64,000 nt of DNA from the NCBI GenBank assembly GCA_046327915.1, contig JAXLXO010000018.1:1-64000 (forward strand), written 5' to 3'. Position numbers and translations under genes: made by a program. Under the pieces are notes generated by a model. That model ran no database searches, was not told the DNA's origin, and worked only from the letters and a program-made list of their open reading frames with translations. How positions within the stretch are numbered: position 1 is the stretch's first letter; each line of letters starts with the position of its first letter. Below, one piece after another: positions 40,024 through 55,429 of this stretch. Source of the DNA: VGTK01 sp046327915 (GTDB lineage: Bacteria > Desulfobacterota > Binatia > UBA12015).

Positions 40024-40395
40024 TTACTTGGGTCGCTTGGCGCCGTACTTGGAACGGCCTCTCTTGCGATCCTGCACGCCGACGGCGTCGAGCGTTCCGC
40101 GGATGATGTGGTAGCGCACGCCGGGAAGATCCTTGACGCGGCCACCGCGGATCAGGACGACCGAATGTTCCTGCAGATTGTGGCCGATACCCGGGATGTA
40201 GGAGGTGACCTCGATCCCGTTGGTGAGCTTCACACGAGCGACCTTGCGGAGCGCCGAGTTCGGCTTCTTCGGGGTCGAGGTGTAGACGCGGGTGCACACG
40301 CCGCGCTTCTGGGGCGACTTCTGGAGCGCGGGGGTCGCCATCTTGCGGCGCTGCTTCTCGCGCCCGTTGCTCACCAGCTGGTTGATCGTCGGCAT
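40024..40395 (-). CDS. rpsL: 30S ribosomal protein uS12
   Basis: S12 lies at the decoding centre. The 123-residue protein begins MPTINQLVSNGREKQRRKMATPALQKSPQKRGVCTRVYTSTPKKPNSALRK, with K43 in TPKKPNS and the second conserved loop GGRVKDLPGVRYHIIRG intact; thus no classic streptomycin-resistance substitution is present. First gene of the str set, behind a structured leader and a strong promoter candidate overlapping the end of rpoC. Confidence 0.98.
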   Translation of the reverse strand: MPTINQLVSNGREKQRRKMATPALQKSPQKRGVCTRVYTSTPKKPNSALRKVARVKLTNGIEVTSYIPGIGHNLQEHSVVLIRGGRVKDLPGVRYHIIRGTLDAVGVQDRKRGRSKYGAKRPK

Positions 40396-40551
40396 CGGTT
40401 CTCTCTGCAGATCTGTGCGTTCTGCTGCCGTCCGAGCAGGGAGGCGCCCAGGACGGGCCCTCCCTCGATCTCGTGACTGCCCCTCGCAACGCTCCGTTCA
40501 GCGCCGACAACTCGGCCGGCGCCCACGAGCGTGGGCGAGAAAATCGCTAAA
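40396..40551 (-). promoter_or_regulatory. 5' leader of the str genes
   Basis: About 155 bases lie between the predicted transcription start and the rpsL ATG. A hairpin of ten base pairs with one bulged base (40439-40449 with 40455-40464, GGGAGG/CCTCCC plus GCCC/GGGC) lies about 45 bases before rpsL. A seven-base-pair hairpin (40520-40526 with 40531-40537) lies near the predicted start. A 10-base inverted repeat pairs 40487-40496 with 40553-40562, but its far arm overlaps the -10 box, so it may be an operator-like repeat rather than RNA structure. Confidence 0.35.
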
Positions 40552-40558
40552 GCGGAGC

Positions 40559-40583
40559 GTTGTAGGGGTCTACGGGTTGACTG

Positions 40584-40587
<4 letters not shown>
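40559..40587 (-). promoter_or_regulatory. Sigma70-type promoter for the str genes (rpsL onward)
   Basis: On the minus strand a perfect -35 box TTGACA (40587-40582) is followed after exactly 17 bases by TACAAC (40564-40559), which matches the -10 consensus at four of six positions. Transcription should start near 40552. The TGA of rpoC (40586-40584) is part of the -35 box. This is the best promoter-like sequence in the ribosomal block and would let rpsL-rpsG-fusA-tuf and downstream genes be transcribed independently of rpoBC. Confidence 0.65.
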
Positions 40588-44801
<4,214 letters not shown>

Positions 44802-44869
44802 ATCTTCACCCTTGCCGGCGGCCGGGCGTCCCGCGGGACGAGGCCTGCCGCCGTCTCAGTTCGTTGGCG

Positions 44870-49000
<4,131 letters not shown>

Positions 49001-49164
49001 TCCTTCTCCTTCGTCCTCGAACGCCTTCGTCGAGCCGGGCTCACGGAAGGAAGTCCGACGGACCTCGCAGCACGGAACGACCGTGCCGCTCGCGACTAGA
49101 AGCTACCGACTTCCGAGCTTCGGCGGCCGATGCACTGCTGGCCGCTCGCCGCGCTCCTCACGGC

Positions 49165-49197
49165 AAAAAGGCGCACGAGGCCCCTGAGGCCTCGTGC
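49165..49197 (-). terminator. Intrinsic terminator/attenuator between rplL and rpoB
   Basis: On the minus strand a perfect ten-base-pair stem (49188-49197 with 49173-49182, GCACGAGGCC type) with a five-base loop is followed by GCC and then five T (49169-49165). It lies about 50 bases after the rplL stop and 165 before the rpoB start. A T run also flanks the stem on the other side, so it would work in both directions. E. coli has a partial terminator in the same place that lowers rpoBC relative to rplJL transcription. Confidence 0.7.
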
Positions 49198-49249
49198 CGT
49201 CCTTTTTCTGAAACCTGAACTGTCTTGCGCACCGTTCGGCGCGCCGGAA

Positions 49250-49645
49250 CTACTGCAGCTCGACAGTGCCGCCGGCCTCCTCGAGCTTCTTCTTCATGTC
49301 CTCGGCCTCGGCCTTGGCGACGCCTTCCTTCACGGGCTTCGGCGCGCCGTCGACCAGATCCTTCGCTTCCTTCAGGCCGAGGCCCGTGAGCTCGCGAACG
49401 ACCTTGATGACCTGGATCTTCTTGTCACCCGCGCCCTTGAGGACGACGGTGAACTCGTCCTTCTCGGCCGCCGGCGCCCCGCCCGCCGCCGCGGGGCCCG
49501 CACCGACCGCGGCAACCGCAACCGGAGCCGCCGCCGAGACGCCCCACTTCTCCTCGAGCGACTTGACCAGCTGGGAAACCTCCAGAATGGTCAGCCCCGA
49601 GAGGGTGTCAATGATCTCGTTCATCTTCTCTGCCGTGATGGCCAT
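49250..49645 (-). CDS. rplL: 50S ribosomal protein bL12 (L7/L12)
   Basis: L7/L12 forms the flexible stalk that recruits translation GTPases. The 131-residue protein has the N-terminal dimer/L10-binding helix (KMNEIIDTLSGLTILEVSQLVKSLEEKWGV), an Ala/Gly/Pro hinge (SAAAPVAVAAVGAGPAAAGGAP), and the C-terminal domain EKDEFTVVLKGAGDKKIQVIKVVRELTGLGLKEAKDLVDGAPKPVKEGV. Complete. Followed by the attenuator. Confidence 0.98.
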   Translation of the reverse strand: MAITAEKMNEIIDTLSGLTILEVSQLVKSLEEKWGVSAAAPVAVAAVGAGPAAAGGAPAAEKDEFTVVLKGAGDKKIQVIKVVRELTGLGLKEAKDLVDGAPKPVKEGVAKAEAEDMKKKLEEAGGTVELQ

Positions 49646-49714
49646 TGCCTTCTCCTCAGAACTCCGCGGGAGCGCGCACCGCCCCGCCGTCGTGTCGCCG
49701 GAATTGCGCGCGGA

Positions 49715-50242
49715 TCAGTCCGCGGGCGCTCCCTTCTCGGCGCGTGCCGCCAACAGGCGGGCGAATCCCGCACCGGGCTCGTTGAGAATACGGACGAGCT
49801 TGCTCGCCGGCGCCAGGAGGACGCCGAGCAGCGAAGCCCGAAGCTGGTCCTTGCTCGCGAGCTTGGACAGCGCGGTCACGTCGTCGCGCTCGAAGAGCTG
49901 GCCCTCGAGGACCGCGCCCTTGATCGAGAGCTTCTCGGAGTTCTGCGAGGCGTACTCGACGAGCTCCTTGAGGACGGTGACCGGGTCGCCGTAACCGAAC
50001 ACCAGCGCCGTCGGCCCCTCCAGAAGGGGGGCCAGGGGCGCGAACGGCGTCTCGTTCACGGCGCGGATCGCGAGCGTGTTCTTCGCGACCTTGTACTCGC
50101 CCTCGAGGCTCCGGATCTTCGTGCGAAGCCGGGTTACCTGGGCGACGGTCAGGCCGCGCGGCTCTGCGAGGACGGCGACCGATGCCCGGTCGAGACGCTC
50201 GCGGATGCTCGCGACGATTTCTGGTTTGCTTTGAGAGATCAC
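49715..50242 (-). CDS. rplJ: 50S ribosomal protein uL10
   Basis: L10 anchors L7/L12 dimers to the 23S rRNA stalk base. The 175-residue protein has the RNA-binding N-terminal domain (ISQSKPEIVASIRERLDRASVAVLAEPRGLTVAQVTRLRTKIR) and the helical C-terminus that binds L12 (FARLLAARAEKG). It starts at GTG 50242. In many bacteria L10 binds the leader just upstream, and a small structured spacer exists here. Confidence 0.97.
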   Translation of the reverse strand: MISQSKPEIVASIRERLDRASVAVLAEPRGLTVAQVTRLRTKIRSLEGEYKVAKNTLAIRAVNETPFAPLAPLLEGPTALVFGYGDPVTVLKELVEYASQNSEKLSIKGAVLEGQLFERDDVTALSKLASKDQLRASLLGVLLAPASKLVRILNEPGAGFARLLAARAEKGAPAD

Positions 50243-50307
50243 GGATCTTGTCTCCGAATCCGCCCGTGCGATGCCGACGGCACCGCCCCGACGGTGTCAG
50301 GCAGCGA
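50243..50307 (-). promoter_or_regulatory. rplA-rplJ spacer, possible L10 leader
   Basis: The 65-base spacer has a five- to seven-base-pair hairpin (core CACCG 50281-50285 with CGGTG 50292-50296, six-base loop). An L10-binding leader occurs here in many bacteria, but I cannot confirm its kink-turn from sequence by eye; the call rests mainly on position. Confidence 0.25.
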
Positions 50308-51012
50308 TCAGGCCGCCACCTTGGTCGTCAGCGGATCCACCTTGATGCCGGGACCCATGGTGGTCGACACGGCGATGGAGCGCAGATACGTGCCCTTCGC
50401 CGCGGACGGCTTCGCACGAACGAGCGAGCTCAGAACCGAGTTCGCGTTGTCGAGCAGCTTCTCGAAGCCGAAGGAGCGCTTGCCGATCGGCACGTGCACG
50501 ATGCCCGCCTTCTCGACGCGGTACTCGACCTTGCCGGCCTTGATCTCGCGAACGGCCTTGGCGACGTCCATCGTGACGGTGCCGACCTTCGGGTTCGGCA
50601 TCAGTCCGCGCGGACCGAGCACCTTGCCGAGCTTGCCGACCACGCCCATCATGTCGGGCGTCGCGATGGCGCTGTCGAAGTCGAGCCAGCCCTCGCCGCT
50701 GATCTTGGTGGCGAGGTCGTCGGCGCCGACGAAGTCCGCACCCGCCTCCTGCGCCTCGCGAGCCTTCTCGCCCTTCGCGAACACCAGGACGCGCACCGAC
50801 TTGCCAGTGCCGTGAGGGAGCTGCGTGGTTCCGCGGACGTTCTGATCCGCCTGTCGCGGGTCGACGCCGAGACGCACGGCGAGCTCGACGGTCTCGTCGA
50901 ACTTCGCGGGATCGCACTCGACGGCGAGCTTCAGTGCATCCTCGAGGGAGTAGCGCTGCTCGCGGTCGACCTTGGTCAGTGCCGCGCGGAGTCTCTTGCT
51001 CGATTTCGCCAT
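50308..51012 (-). CDS. rplA: 50S ribosomal protein uL1
   Basis: L1 forms the mobile stalk by the E site and in E. coli represses its own operon. The 234-residue protein starts at ATG 51012 (MAKSSKRLRAAL), one base after the rplK stop; sequence LEDALKLAVECDPAKFDETVELAVRLGVDPRQADQNVRGTTQLPHGTGK and GPRGLMPNPKVGTVT are characteristic. The longer frame upstream is inside rplK. Confidence 0.97.
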   Translation of the reverse strand: MAKSSKRLRAALTKVDREQRYSLEDALKLAVECDPAKFDETVELAVRLGVDPRQADQNVRGTTQLPHGTGKSVRVLVFAKGEKAREAQEAGADFVGADDLATKISGEGWLDFDSAIATPDMMGVVGKLGKVLGPRGLMPNPKVGTVTMDVAKAVREIKAGKVEYRVEKAGIVHVPIGKRSFGFEKLLDNANSVLSSLVRAKPSAAKGTYLRSIAVSTTMGPGIKVDPLTTKVAA

Positions 51013-51013
51013 G

Positions 51014-51439
51014 TCAGTCCACCACCTCGAGGCCGATGCTGCGCGCCGTGCCTGCAACCGTCCGCTCCGCGGCCTCGAGAGAGTTCACCGCGAGATCGGG
51101 CATCTTGAGCTTCGCGATGTCGCGAACCTGCTCCTTCGTGACCTTGCCGACCATCTTGCGGCGCGGCTCGCCGGAGCCCTTCTCGAGGCCCGCCGCCTTC
51201 TTCAGCAGGACTGCCGCAGGCGGCGTCTTGGTGATGAAGGTGAACGAGCGATCCGCGTACACCGTGATGATGACGGGGATGATCAGTCCGGCCTGCGCCT
51301 GGGTCTGGGCGTTGAACGCCTTGCAGAACTCCATGATGTTGACGCCGCGCTGACCGAGCGCGGGGCCCACGGGCGGACTCGGATTGGCCGCTCCCGCCGG
51401 AATCTGCAGCTTGACTTCGCCGATGACCTTCTTCGCCAC
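51014..51439 (-). CDS. rplK: 50S ribosomal protein uL11
   Basis: L11 forms the GTPase-associated centre with the 1070 region of 23S rRNA and is needed for RelA sensing. The 141-residue protein starts at GTG 51439 behind GAGAGAGG, reading AKKVIGEVKLQIPAGAANPSPPVGPALGQRGVNIMEFCKAFN, with the C-terminal rRNA-binding domain (AAERTVAGTARSIGLEV). The upstream frame extension is inside nusG and rejected. Confidence 0.97.
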   Translation of the reverse strand: MAKKVIGEVKLQIPAGAANPSPPVGPALGQRGVNIMEFCKAFNAQTQAQAGLIIPVIITVYADRSFTFITKTPPAAVLLKKAAGLEKGSGEPRRKMVGKVTKEQVRDIAKLKMPDLAVNSLEAAERTVAGTARSIGLEVVD

Positions 51440-51452
51440 GACGCCTCTCTCC

Positions 51453-52106
51453 CTATGCCTTCTCGACCTGGATGAAATCGAGCTCGACAGGCGTCGCACG
51501 CCCGAAGATGCTGATCAGGACCCTCAGCTTGCCCTTGTCCGGCTTCACTTCCTCGACGACGCCGTTGAAGTCCTGGAACGGACCGTCGATGACCTTGACG
51601 TTCTCGCCGGTCTCGAAGAGGACCTTGGGCTTGACGCCGCCCTCTTCCATCTGCTGCGTGATCTCGCGGACTTCGGACTCGCTGATCGCGGGCGGATCGT
51701 CGGTGCCGCCGACGAAGCCGGTGACGCGGGGGGTCGACTTGATGAAGCCCTTGATGAAGTCGCCGAGGATATCGATGTTGACCAGGATGTAGCCGGGGAA
51801 GAACTTCCGCGTCGACGTGCGGCGCTGGCCCTTCACGAGCTCCACGACCTTCTCGGCCGGCACGAGAACCTGGCGGAACGACTCCAGCTGCTCGATCGCG
51901 CGAGTGAGGTCGGCGATCGCGGCGGCATCCTTGTCGCTCCGATCGGCCCTCGCCTCGAGCGTCGCGAGGTCGGCCTTCTTCTTCGCCAGCTCGCCGCGGC
52001 GACGCTCGTCCAGCGACGCCTTCACCTTGGCCTCGTAACCCGAGTAGGTGTGGACGACGTACCAGCGAGGCGACGTCGCGCCGGCAGCGGGCGTCGTCTC
52101 GCTCAT
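51453..52106 (-). CDS. nusG: Transcription termination/antitermination factor NusG with helical insertion
   Basis: NusG binds RNA polymerase through its NGN domain and Rho or S10 through its KOW domain. The 217-residue product begins with RWYVVHTYSGYEAKVKASL (14-32), continues to KFFPGYILVNIDI and PRVTGFVGGT, and ends with the KOW domain (GENVKVIDGPFQDFNGVVEEV, then SIFGRATPVELDFIQVEKA). Between residues about 37 and 76 lies a charged, Ala-rich helical insertion of roughly 35 residues not found in the 181-residue E. coli protein. The start ATG 52106 overlaps the secE stop (ATGA), so the insertion is inside the gene and not a false start. Confidence 0.96.
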   Translation of the reverse strand: MSETTPAAGATSPRWYVVHTYSGYEAKVKASLDERRRGELAKKKADLATLEARADRSDKDAAAIADLTRAIEQLESFRQVLVPAEKVVELVKGQRRTSTRKFFPGYILVNIDILGDFIKGFIKSTPRVTGFVGGTDDPPAISESEVREITQQMEEGGVKPKVLFETGENVKVIDGPFQDFNGVVEEVKPDKGKLRVLISIFGRATPVELDFIQVEKA

Positions 52107-52351
52107 GCGTTCCCCATGATGTATCGCATGGCGTACGAGAGGGCGAAGTCCACGAGGCCCAGGAAGGCCGCCACCACGAGCACGGCGACGATCACGATGA
52201 CCGTCGCGGAGTAGGTCTCCTTGCGCGTCGGCCAGTGGACCTTCTTGAGCTCCTGCCAGGACTCCTTGAGAAACTCGGCGGACCGCGGGACGAACTCGAC
52301 GACCTGTCCGAGTCCACCCTGAGGCTGCCTGCCTCCGGTTTGCTGCTCCAT
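52103..52351 (-). CDS. secE: Preprotein translocase subunit SecE
   Basis: SecE clamps SecY in the inner membrane. The 82-residue short form has the amphipathic helix with the invariant ESWQELKKVHWPTRKET and one membrane segment (about 50-72, TVIVIVAVLVVAAFLGLVDFAL). This single-span type contrasts with the three-span E. coli SecE. Start ATG 52351; the upstream frame enters the tRNA-Trp gene and is false. nusG overlaps its stop. Confidence 0.96.
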   Translation of the reverse strand: MEQQTGGRQPQGGLGQVVEFVPRSAEFLKESWQELKKVHWPTRKETYSATVIVIVAVLVVAAFLGLVDFALSYAMRYIMGNA

Positions 52352-52433
52352 CGCGTGTTCGCGCCTCGCGGCTACTCCCCGTGTTCCGTACTGACGTGAT
52401 TTTTTTGCTGCGTCCCGTCGTCCCCGAGCGTGA

Positions 52434-52508
52434 CGGGCCAGGCAGGACTCGAACCTGCAACCCCCGGATTTGGAGTCCGGTGCTCTAACCAATTCGAGCT
52501 ACTGACCC
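52434..52508 (-). tRNA. tRNA-Trp (CCA)
   Basis: A complete cloverleaf folds on the minus strand: acceptor GGGTCAG with CTGGCCC (one T-G pair), D stem GCTC/GAGC, anticodon stem CCGGA/TCCGG with loop CTCCAAA giving anticodon CCA, and T arm GCAGG TTCGAGT CCTGC. The discriminator is G and CCA is not encoded. It precedes secE, as in many proteobacteria. Confidence 0.97.
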
Positions 52509-52602
52509 CAAGTGGGGGACAGCCACGCCGGAATCGCTTGCCGGACCGGCCCGCGGCGGGACGGTCAGGCCCGGCCGGATGGTCCGGCCACGGTCTAGGT
52601 CG

Positions 52603-52755
52603 TCAGACCTTGACCTCCTTGTGCGCCCGGTGGCCGCGGCAGGCCGGACAGAACTTCTTCATGCTGAGCTTTTCGGTGGTCTTCTTCTTGTTTCGGGTGG
52701 TGGTGTAATTCTTCCGCTTGCACTCGTCGCAAGCGAGACCAACGAGATCTCTCAT
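52603..52755 (-). CDS. rpmG: 50S ribosomal protein bL33, zinc-binding type
   Basis: This 50-residue protein begins MRDLVGLACDECKRKNYTTT and has all four zinc cysteines, C9, C12, C36 and C39 (FCPACRG), hence the C+ form. L33 lies near the E site of the 50S subunit. It starts at ATG 52755 with AGAGGA directly upstream and sits between tRNA-Thr and tRNA-Trp, a conserved place for this gene. Confidence 0.96.
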   Translation of the reverse strand: MRDLVGLACDECKRKNYTTTRNKKKTTEKLSMKKFCPACRGHRAHKEVKV

Positions 52756-52809
52756 CTTCTTCCTCTATCTCTTCGATAGCCGTATCGCTTGGCCTGCCGT
52801 ATTCCGACG

Positions 52810-52882
52810 AGCCCAGGAGCGGGATCGAACCGCCGACCTCGTCCTTACCAAGGACGTGCTCTGCCGACTGAGCTACCTGGGC
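52810..52882 (-). tRNA. tRNA-Thr (GGT)
   Basis: Cloverleaf on the minus strand: acceptor GCCCAGG/CCTGGGC, D stem GCTC/GAGC, anticodon stem CGTCC/GGACG with loop TTGGTAA (anticodon GGT), T stem GGCGG/CCGCT with loop TTCGATC. The CCA end is not encoded. Last of the Thr-Tyr-Gly-Thr cluster; the next gene is rpmG rather than a tuf copy. Confidence 0.97.
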
Positions 52883-52936
52883 CTTTCCGTTTCGCCGGAT
52901 CGATTCTTTCGCGACTCCTGCTGATCTACACGTGAG

Positions 52937-53010
52937 AGCGGGAAACGGGATTCGAACCCGCGACCCCGAGCTTGGAAGGCTCGTGCTCTAGCCAGCTGAG
53001 CTACTCCCGC
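52937..53010 (-). tRNA. tRNA-Gly (TCC)
   Basis: Cloverleaf on the minus strand: acceptor GCGGGAG/TTCCCGC (one G-T pair), D stem GCTC/GAGC, anticodon stem CGAGC/GCTCG with loop CTTCCAA (anticodon TCC), T stem GCGGG/CCCGT. CCA not encoded. Third in the four-tRNA cluster. Confidence 0.97.
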
Positions 53011-53117
53011 CTGTCCGTCTTTTCCGACCTGTTCCGATTCGTTTTGCTACCGGGTTTTCGAGATCGTCGATCGAGCAGTTTGAACGATGTCCGCGGTCCC
53101 GATCCAGCGACGCTCCA

Positions 53118-53200
<83 letters not shown>

Positions 53201-53220
53201 TCAGACGAAAGCGGACTGCC

Positions 53221-53292
53221 AGCCGATGATCGGAATCGAACCGACAACCTACTGATTACAAATCAGTTGCTCTACCGTTGAGCTACATCGGC
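53221..53292 (-). tRNA. tRNA-Thr (TGT)
   Basis: Cloverleaf on the minus strand: acceptor GCCGATG/CATCGGC, D stem GCTC/GAGC, anticodon stem ACTGA/TCAGT with loop TTTGTAA (anticodon TGT), T stem GTCGG/CCGAT. CCA not encoded. First gene of the tRNA-rpmG-secE-nusG-rpl series; order Thr(TGT)-Tyr-Gly-Thr(GGT) equals thrU-tyrU-glyT-thrT of E. coli. Confidence 0.97.
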
Positions 53293-53405
53293 CCGACGGG
53301 CCCGTTCTCACCCACGCCCGAGGCTGATTTGTCGAATGAAATGGTTCTTTCCCGGCAGGTGCCGACCCGCCCCGCTGGCTTGTCCGAAAAATGAGATAAC
53401 CGGCG

Positions 53406-53435
53406 TTCCTACCACCGGGATGAAGCCAGTGTCAA
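53406..53435 (-). promoter_or_regulatory. Candidate promoter for the tRNA-secE-nusG-rpl genes
   Basis: A perfect -35 box TTGACA (53435-53430) overlaps the rlmB stop TGA. Eighteen bases on, TAGGAA (53411-53406) matches only three of six -10 positions. Nothing better is visible in the 139 bases before the first tRNA-Thr. The -35 match is strong, the -10 weak. Confidence 0.35.
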
Positions 53436-54259
53436 GGCTTGGCCTCGGGCACTCCCGACCCGACCAATCGGTCGGTCTGCCGACGGATCTCGAACAGGGC
53501 GACGGAGGCCGCCACCGAGACGTTGAGCGACGCCGTCCGGCCCTGCATCGGGATGCGAACGAGCCGGTGACACCACCTGCGGACCAGGGAACGCATCCCC
53601 TCCCCTTCGGATCCGAGAACGAGCGCCACGGGAAACCCGGGCACGGCGCCCGGTTCGTAGAGCCCGTGCTCCGCCTCGCCGGCGAGCCCGACGGTCCAGT
53701 AACCGGCGTCCTGAAGGGCTTCGAGCGTGCGCGCGATGTTGACCACACGCACCAGCGGCACCCACTCCACCGCCCCCGCCGCGGCCTTGACCAGCGCCGG
53801 CGTCAGCTGCGGCGACCGGTCCCGCGCGAGCACCACGCCGCCGACGCCCGCAGCCTCGGCGGAGCGCAGGATCGCACCGACGTTCCGCGGATCGGTCACC
53901 TCGTCGAGCACCAGCACCACGTCCGGATGCGCGGCGACGAGATCCTCGAGCGACCAGGGACGCGGCGGCCGTCCGAGCGCGACGATGCCCTGGTGGGGAA
54001 TCCCGTTCGCGACACGCTCGAGCGCCTCGCGCGCGACGTGCTCGACGCGAACGTGCGCGCCGCGAGGAACGAGCGACGCATCGTCGCGCGCGACGAGGAC
54101 GCGATCGACGTCGTCGGGGCGCGCCGCGACGAACGCCGCGGCGGCGTGGCTTCCGACGGCGACGTAGGGCGCTGCGGGAGCGCCACGTCGCGGCTCGACG
54201 TTTACAGCACCGGCAGGCTCGGTTAGCCTTCTGCCGGGTCGATGGGGCGAACGCTTCAC
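53432..54259 (-). CDS. rlmB: 23S rRNA (guanosine 2251-2'-O)-methyltransferase RlmB-like (SpoU family)
   Basis: SpoU/TrmH-family enzymes methylate ribose 2'-O positions; RlmB acts on G2251 of the 23S P loop. The roughly 275-residue protein has an N-terminal substrate-binding domain (YVAVGSHAAAAFVAARPDDVDRVLVA) and the knotted SPOUT domain with motif 1 DEVTDPRNVGAILRSAEAAGVGGVVL, motif 2 VALVLGSEGEGMR and motif 3 IPMQGRTASLNVSVAASVALFEIRRQ. The only canonical start ahead of the conserved region is GTG 54259, which overlaps the divergent lptF start by 18 bases. Another SpoU target (such as a tRNA) cannot be excluded, but the N-terminal domain fits RlmB. Confidence 0.85.
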   Translation of the reverse strand: MKRSPHRPGRRLTEPAGAVNVEPRRGAPAAPYVAVGSHAAAAFVAARPDDVDRVLVARDDASLVPRGAHVRVEHVAREALERVANGIPHQGIVALGRPPRPWSLEDLVAAHPDVVLVLDEVTDPRNVGAILRSAEAAGVGGVVLARDRSPQLTPALVKAAAGAVEWVPLVRVVNIARTLEALQDAGYWTVGLAGEAEHGLYEPGAVPGFPVALVLGSEGEGMRSLVRRWCHRLVRIPMQGRTASLNVSVAASVALFEIRRQTDRLVGSGVPEAKP

Positions 54260-55429
54260 CGCTACGTGTTCCTGCAGATTCTCGCGCCCTTCGCCGCGGG
54301 CCTCGCGCTGTTCACGTTCATTCTTCTGATCGCTCGCATCATGAAGCTGGTCGAGATGATCGTGAACCGTGGCGTTCCTGCGCTCGATGTCCTGCGCGTG
54401 TTCGCGTACATCCTGCCAGCGTTCCTCGAGGTCACGGTTCCCATGGCGCTGCTGCTCGCGGTCCTGCTGGCGTGCGGCCGGCTGTCGGCAGACAGCGAGA
54501 TCACCGCCATGAAGGCCGCCGGGCTCAGCCTGTATCAGATCGCGGCACCGATCGCCGCGTTCGCGGGAATCGTGTTCCTGCTGTCGCTCTTCCTCTCCCT
54601 GTACGCGCGGCCATGGGGCAACTCCGCGCTCAAGACCGCGATCTTCGACCTCGCACGCACGCGCGCGACGGTCGGGCTGAAGGAGCACGTGTTCAACGAC
54701 GAGTTCAAGGGCCTGGTGATCTATGTCGAGAAGATCGAGCCGCCGGGAAGCAACCTGCGCCGCATCCTGATCTCCGATCGGCGCCAGCCCGGCGAGGAGA
54801 ACACCGTCGTCGCGAAGCGCGGCATGCTGGTCGCCCACGAGGACACGCGATCGGTCAATCTGCGCCTCTTCGACGGCACGATCTTCACGAGTCGCGCGAG
54901 CGAGCAGGGCTATCACAAGACCGACTTCAACACGTACGACGTCAATCTGAACCTGAGCGAGGCCCTCGGTCAGATGGAGACGCGCGAGCGCGAGCCGAGC
55001 GAGATGCCGCTCCAGGATCTGCGAGCGACCGTCGCGGCGGAGCGCGCGAAGGGCGAGCATGCACGGCCCGAGCGCGTCGAGCTCGCGCGCCGCTTCTCCA
55101 TCCCGTTCGCGGCGCTGGTGTTCGCGGTGATCGGCGTTCCGCTCGGACTTCAGCCGGTGCGCGCCGTCCGGTCGCGCGGCCTCGCGGTCAGCCTCATGAT
55201 CATCCTCTCCTACTATCTCATGTTGTCCGCGGCCGAGACGCTCGCCACCCAGGGGAAGGCGCCGATCGTTCTCGCGATGTGGACGCCGAACCTCGTGCTC
55301 GCCTCGATCGGCACCCTCCTGTTCTTTCGACAAGCACAGGAAACGGCGCGCCCCGGCGAGAACGCGCTCGTCCGCGTCACCGGCGGTGCGTGGAGCCGGC
55401 TCGCGACGGCCGTACGGCGGGCCGGCTGA
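54242..55429 (+). CDS. lptF: LPS export permease LptF
   Basis: LptF and LptG form the membrane part of the LptB2FG ABC transporter that extracts LPS from the inner membrane and hands it to LptC/LptA and finally LptD, also encoded here. The 395-residue YjgP/YjgQ protein has an N-terminal membrane bundle (first span about 14-36, MGRTLHRYVFLQILAPF before it), a periplasmic jellyroll domain (about 130-270), and a C-terminal bundle ending FFRQAQETARPG. FLEVTVPMALLLAVLLACGRLSADSEITAMKAAG holds the coupling helix. It starts at ATG 54242 with little upstream space because rlmB begins on the other strand. lptG follows with a TGATG overlap. Confidence 0.93.
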   Translation: MGRTLHRYVFLQILAPFAAGLALFTFILLIARIMKLVEMIVNRGVPALDVLRVFAYILPAFLEVTVPMALLLAVLLACGRLSADSEITAMKAAGLSLYQIAAPIAAFAGIVFLLSLFLSLYARPWGNSALKTAIFDLARTRATVGLKEHVFNDEFKGLVIYVEKIEPPGSNLRRILISDRRQPGEENTVVAKRGMLVAHEDTRSVNLRLFDGTIFTSRASEQGYHKTDFNTYDVNLNLSEALGQMETREREPSEMPLQDLRATVAAERAKGEHARPERVELARRFSIPFAALVFAVIGVPLGLQPVRAVRSRGLAVSLMIILSYYLMLSAAETLATQGKAPIVLAMWTPNLVLASIGTLLFFRQAQETARPGENALVRVTGGAWSRLATAVRRAG

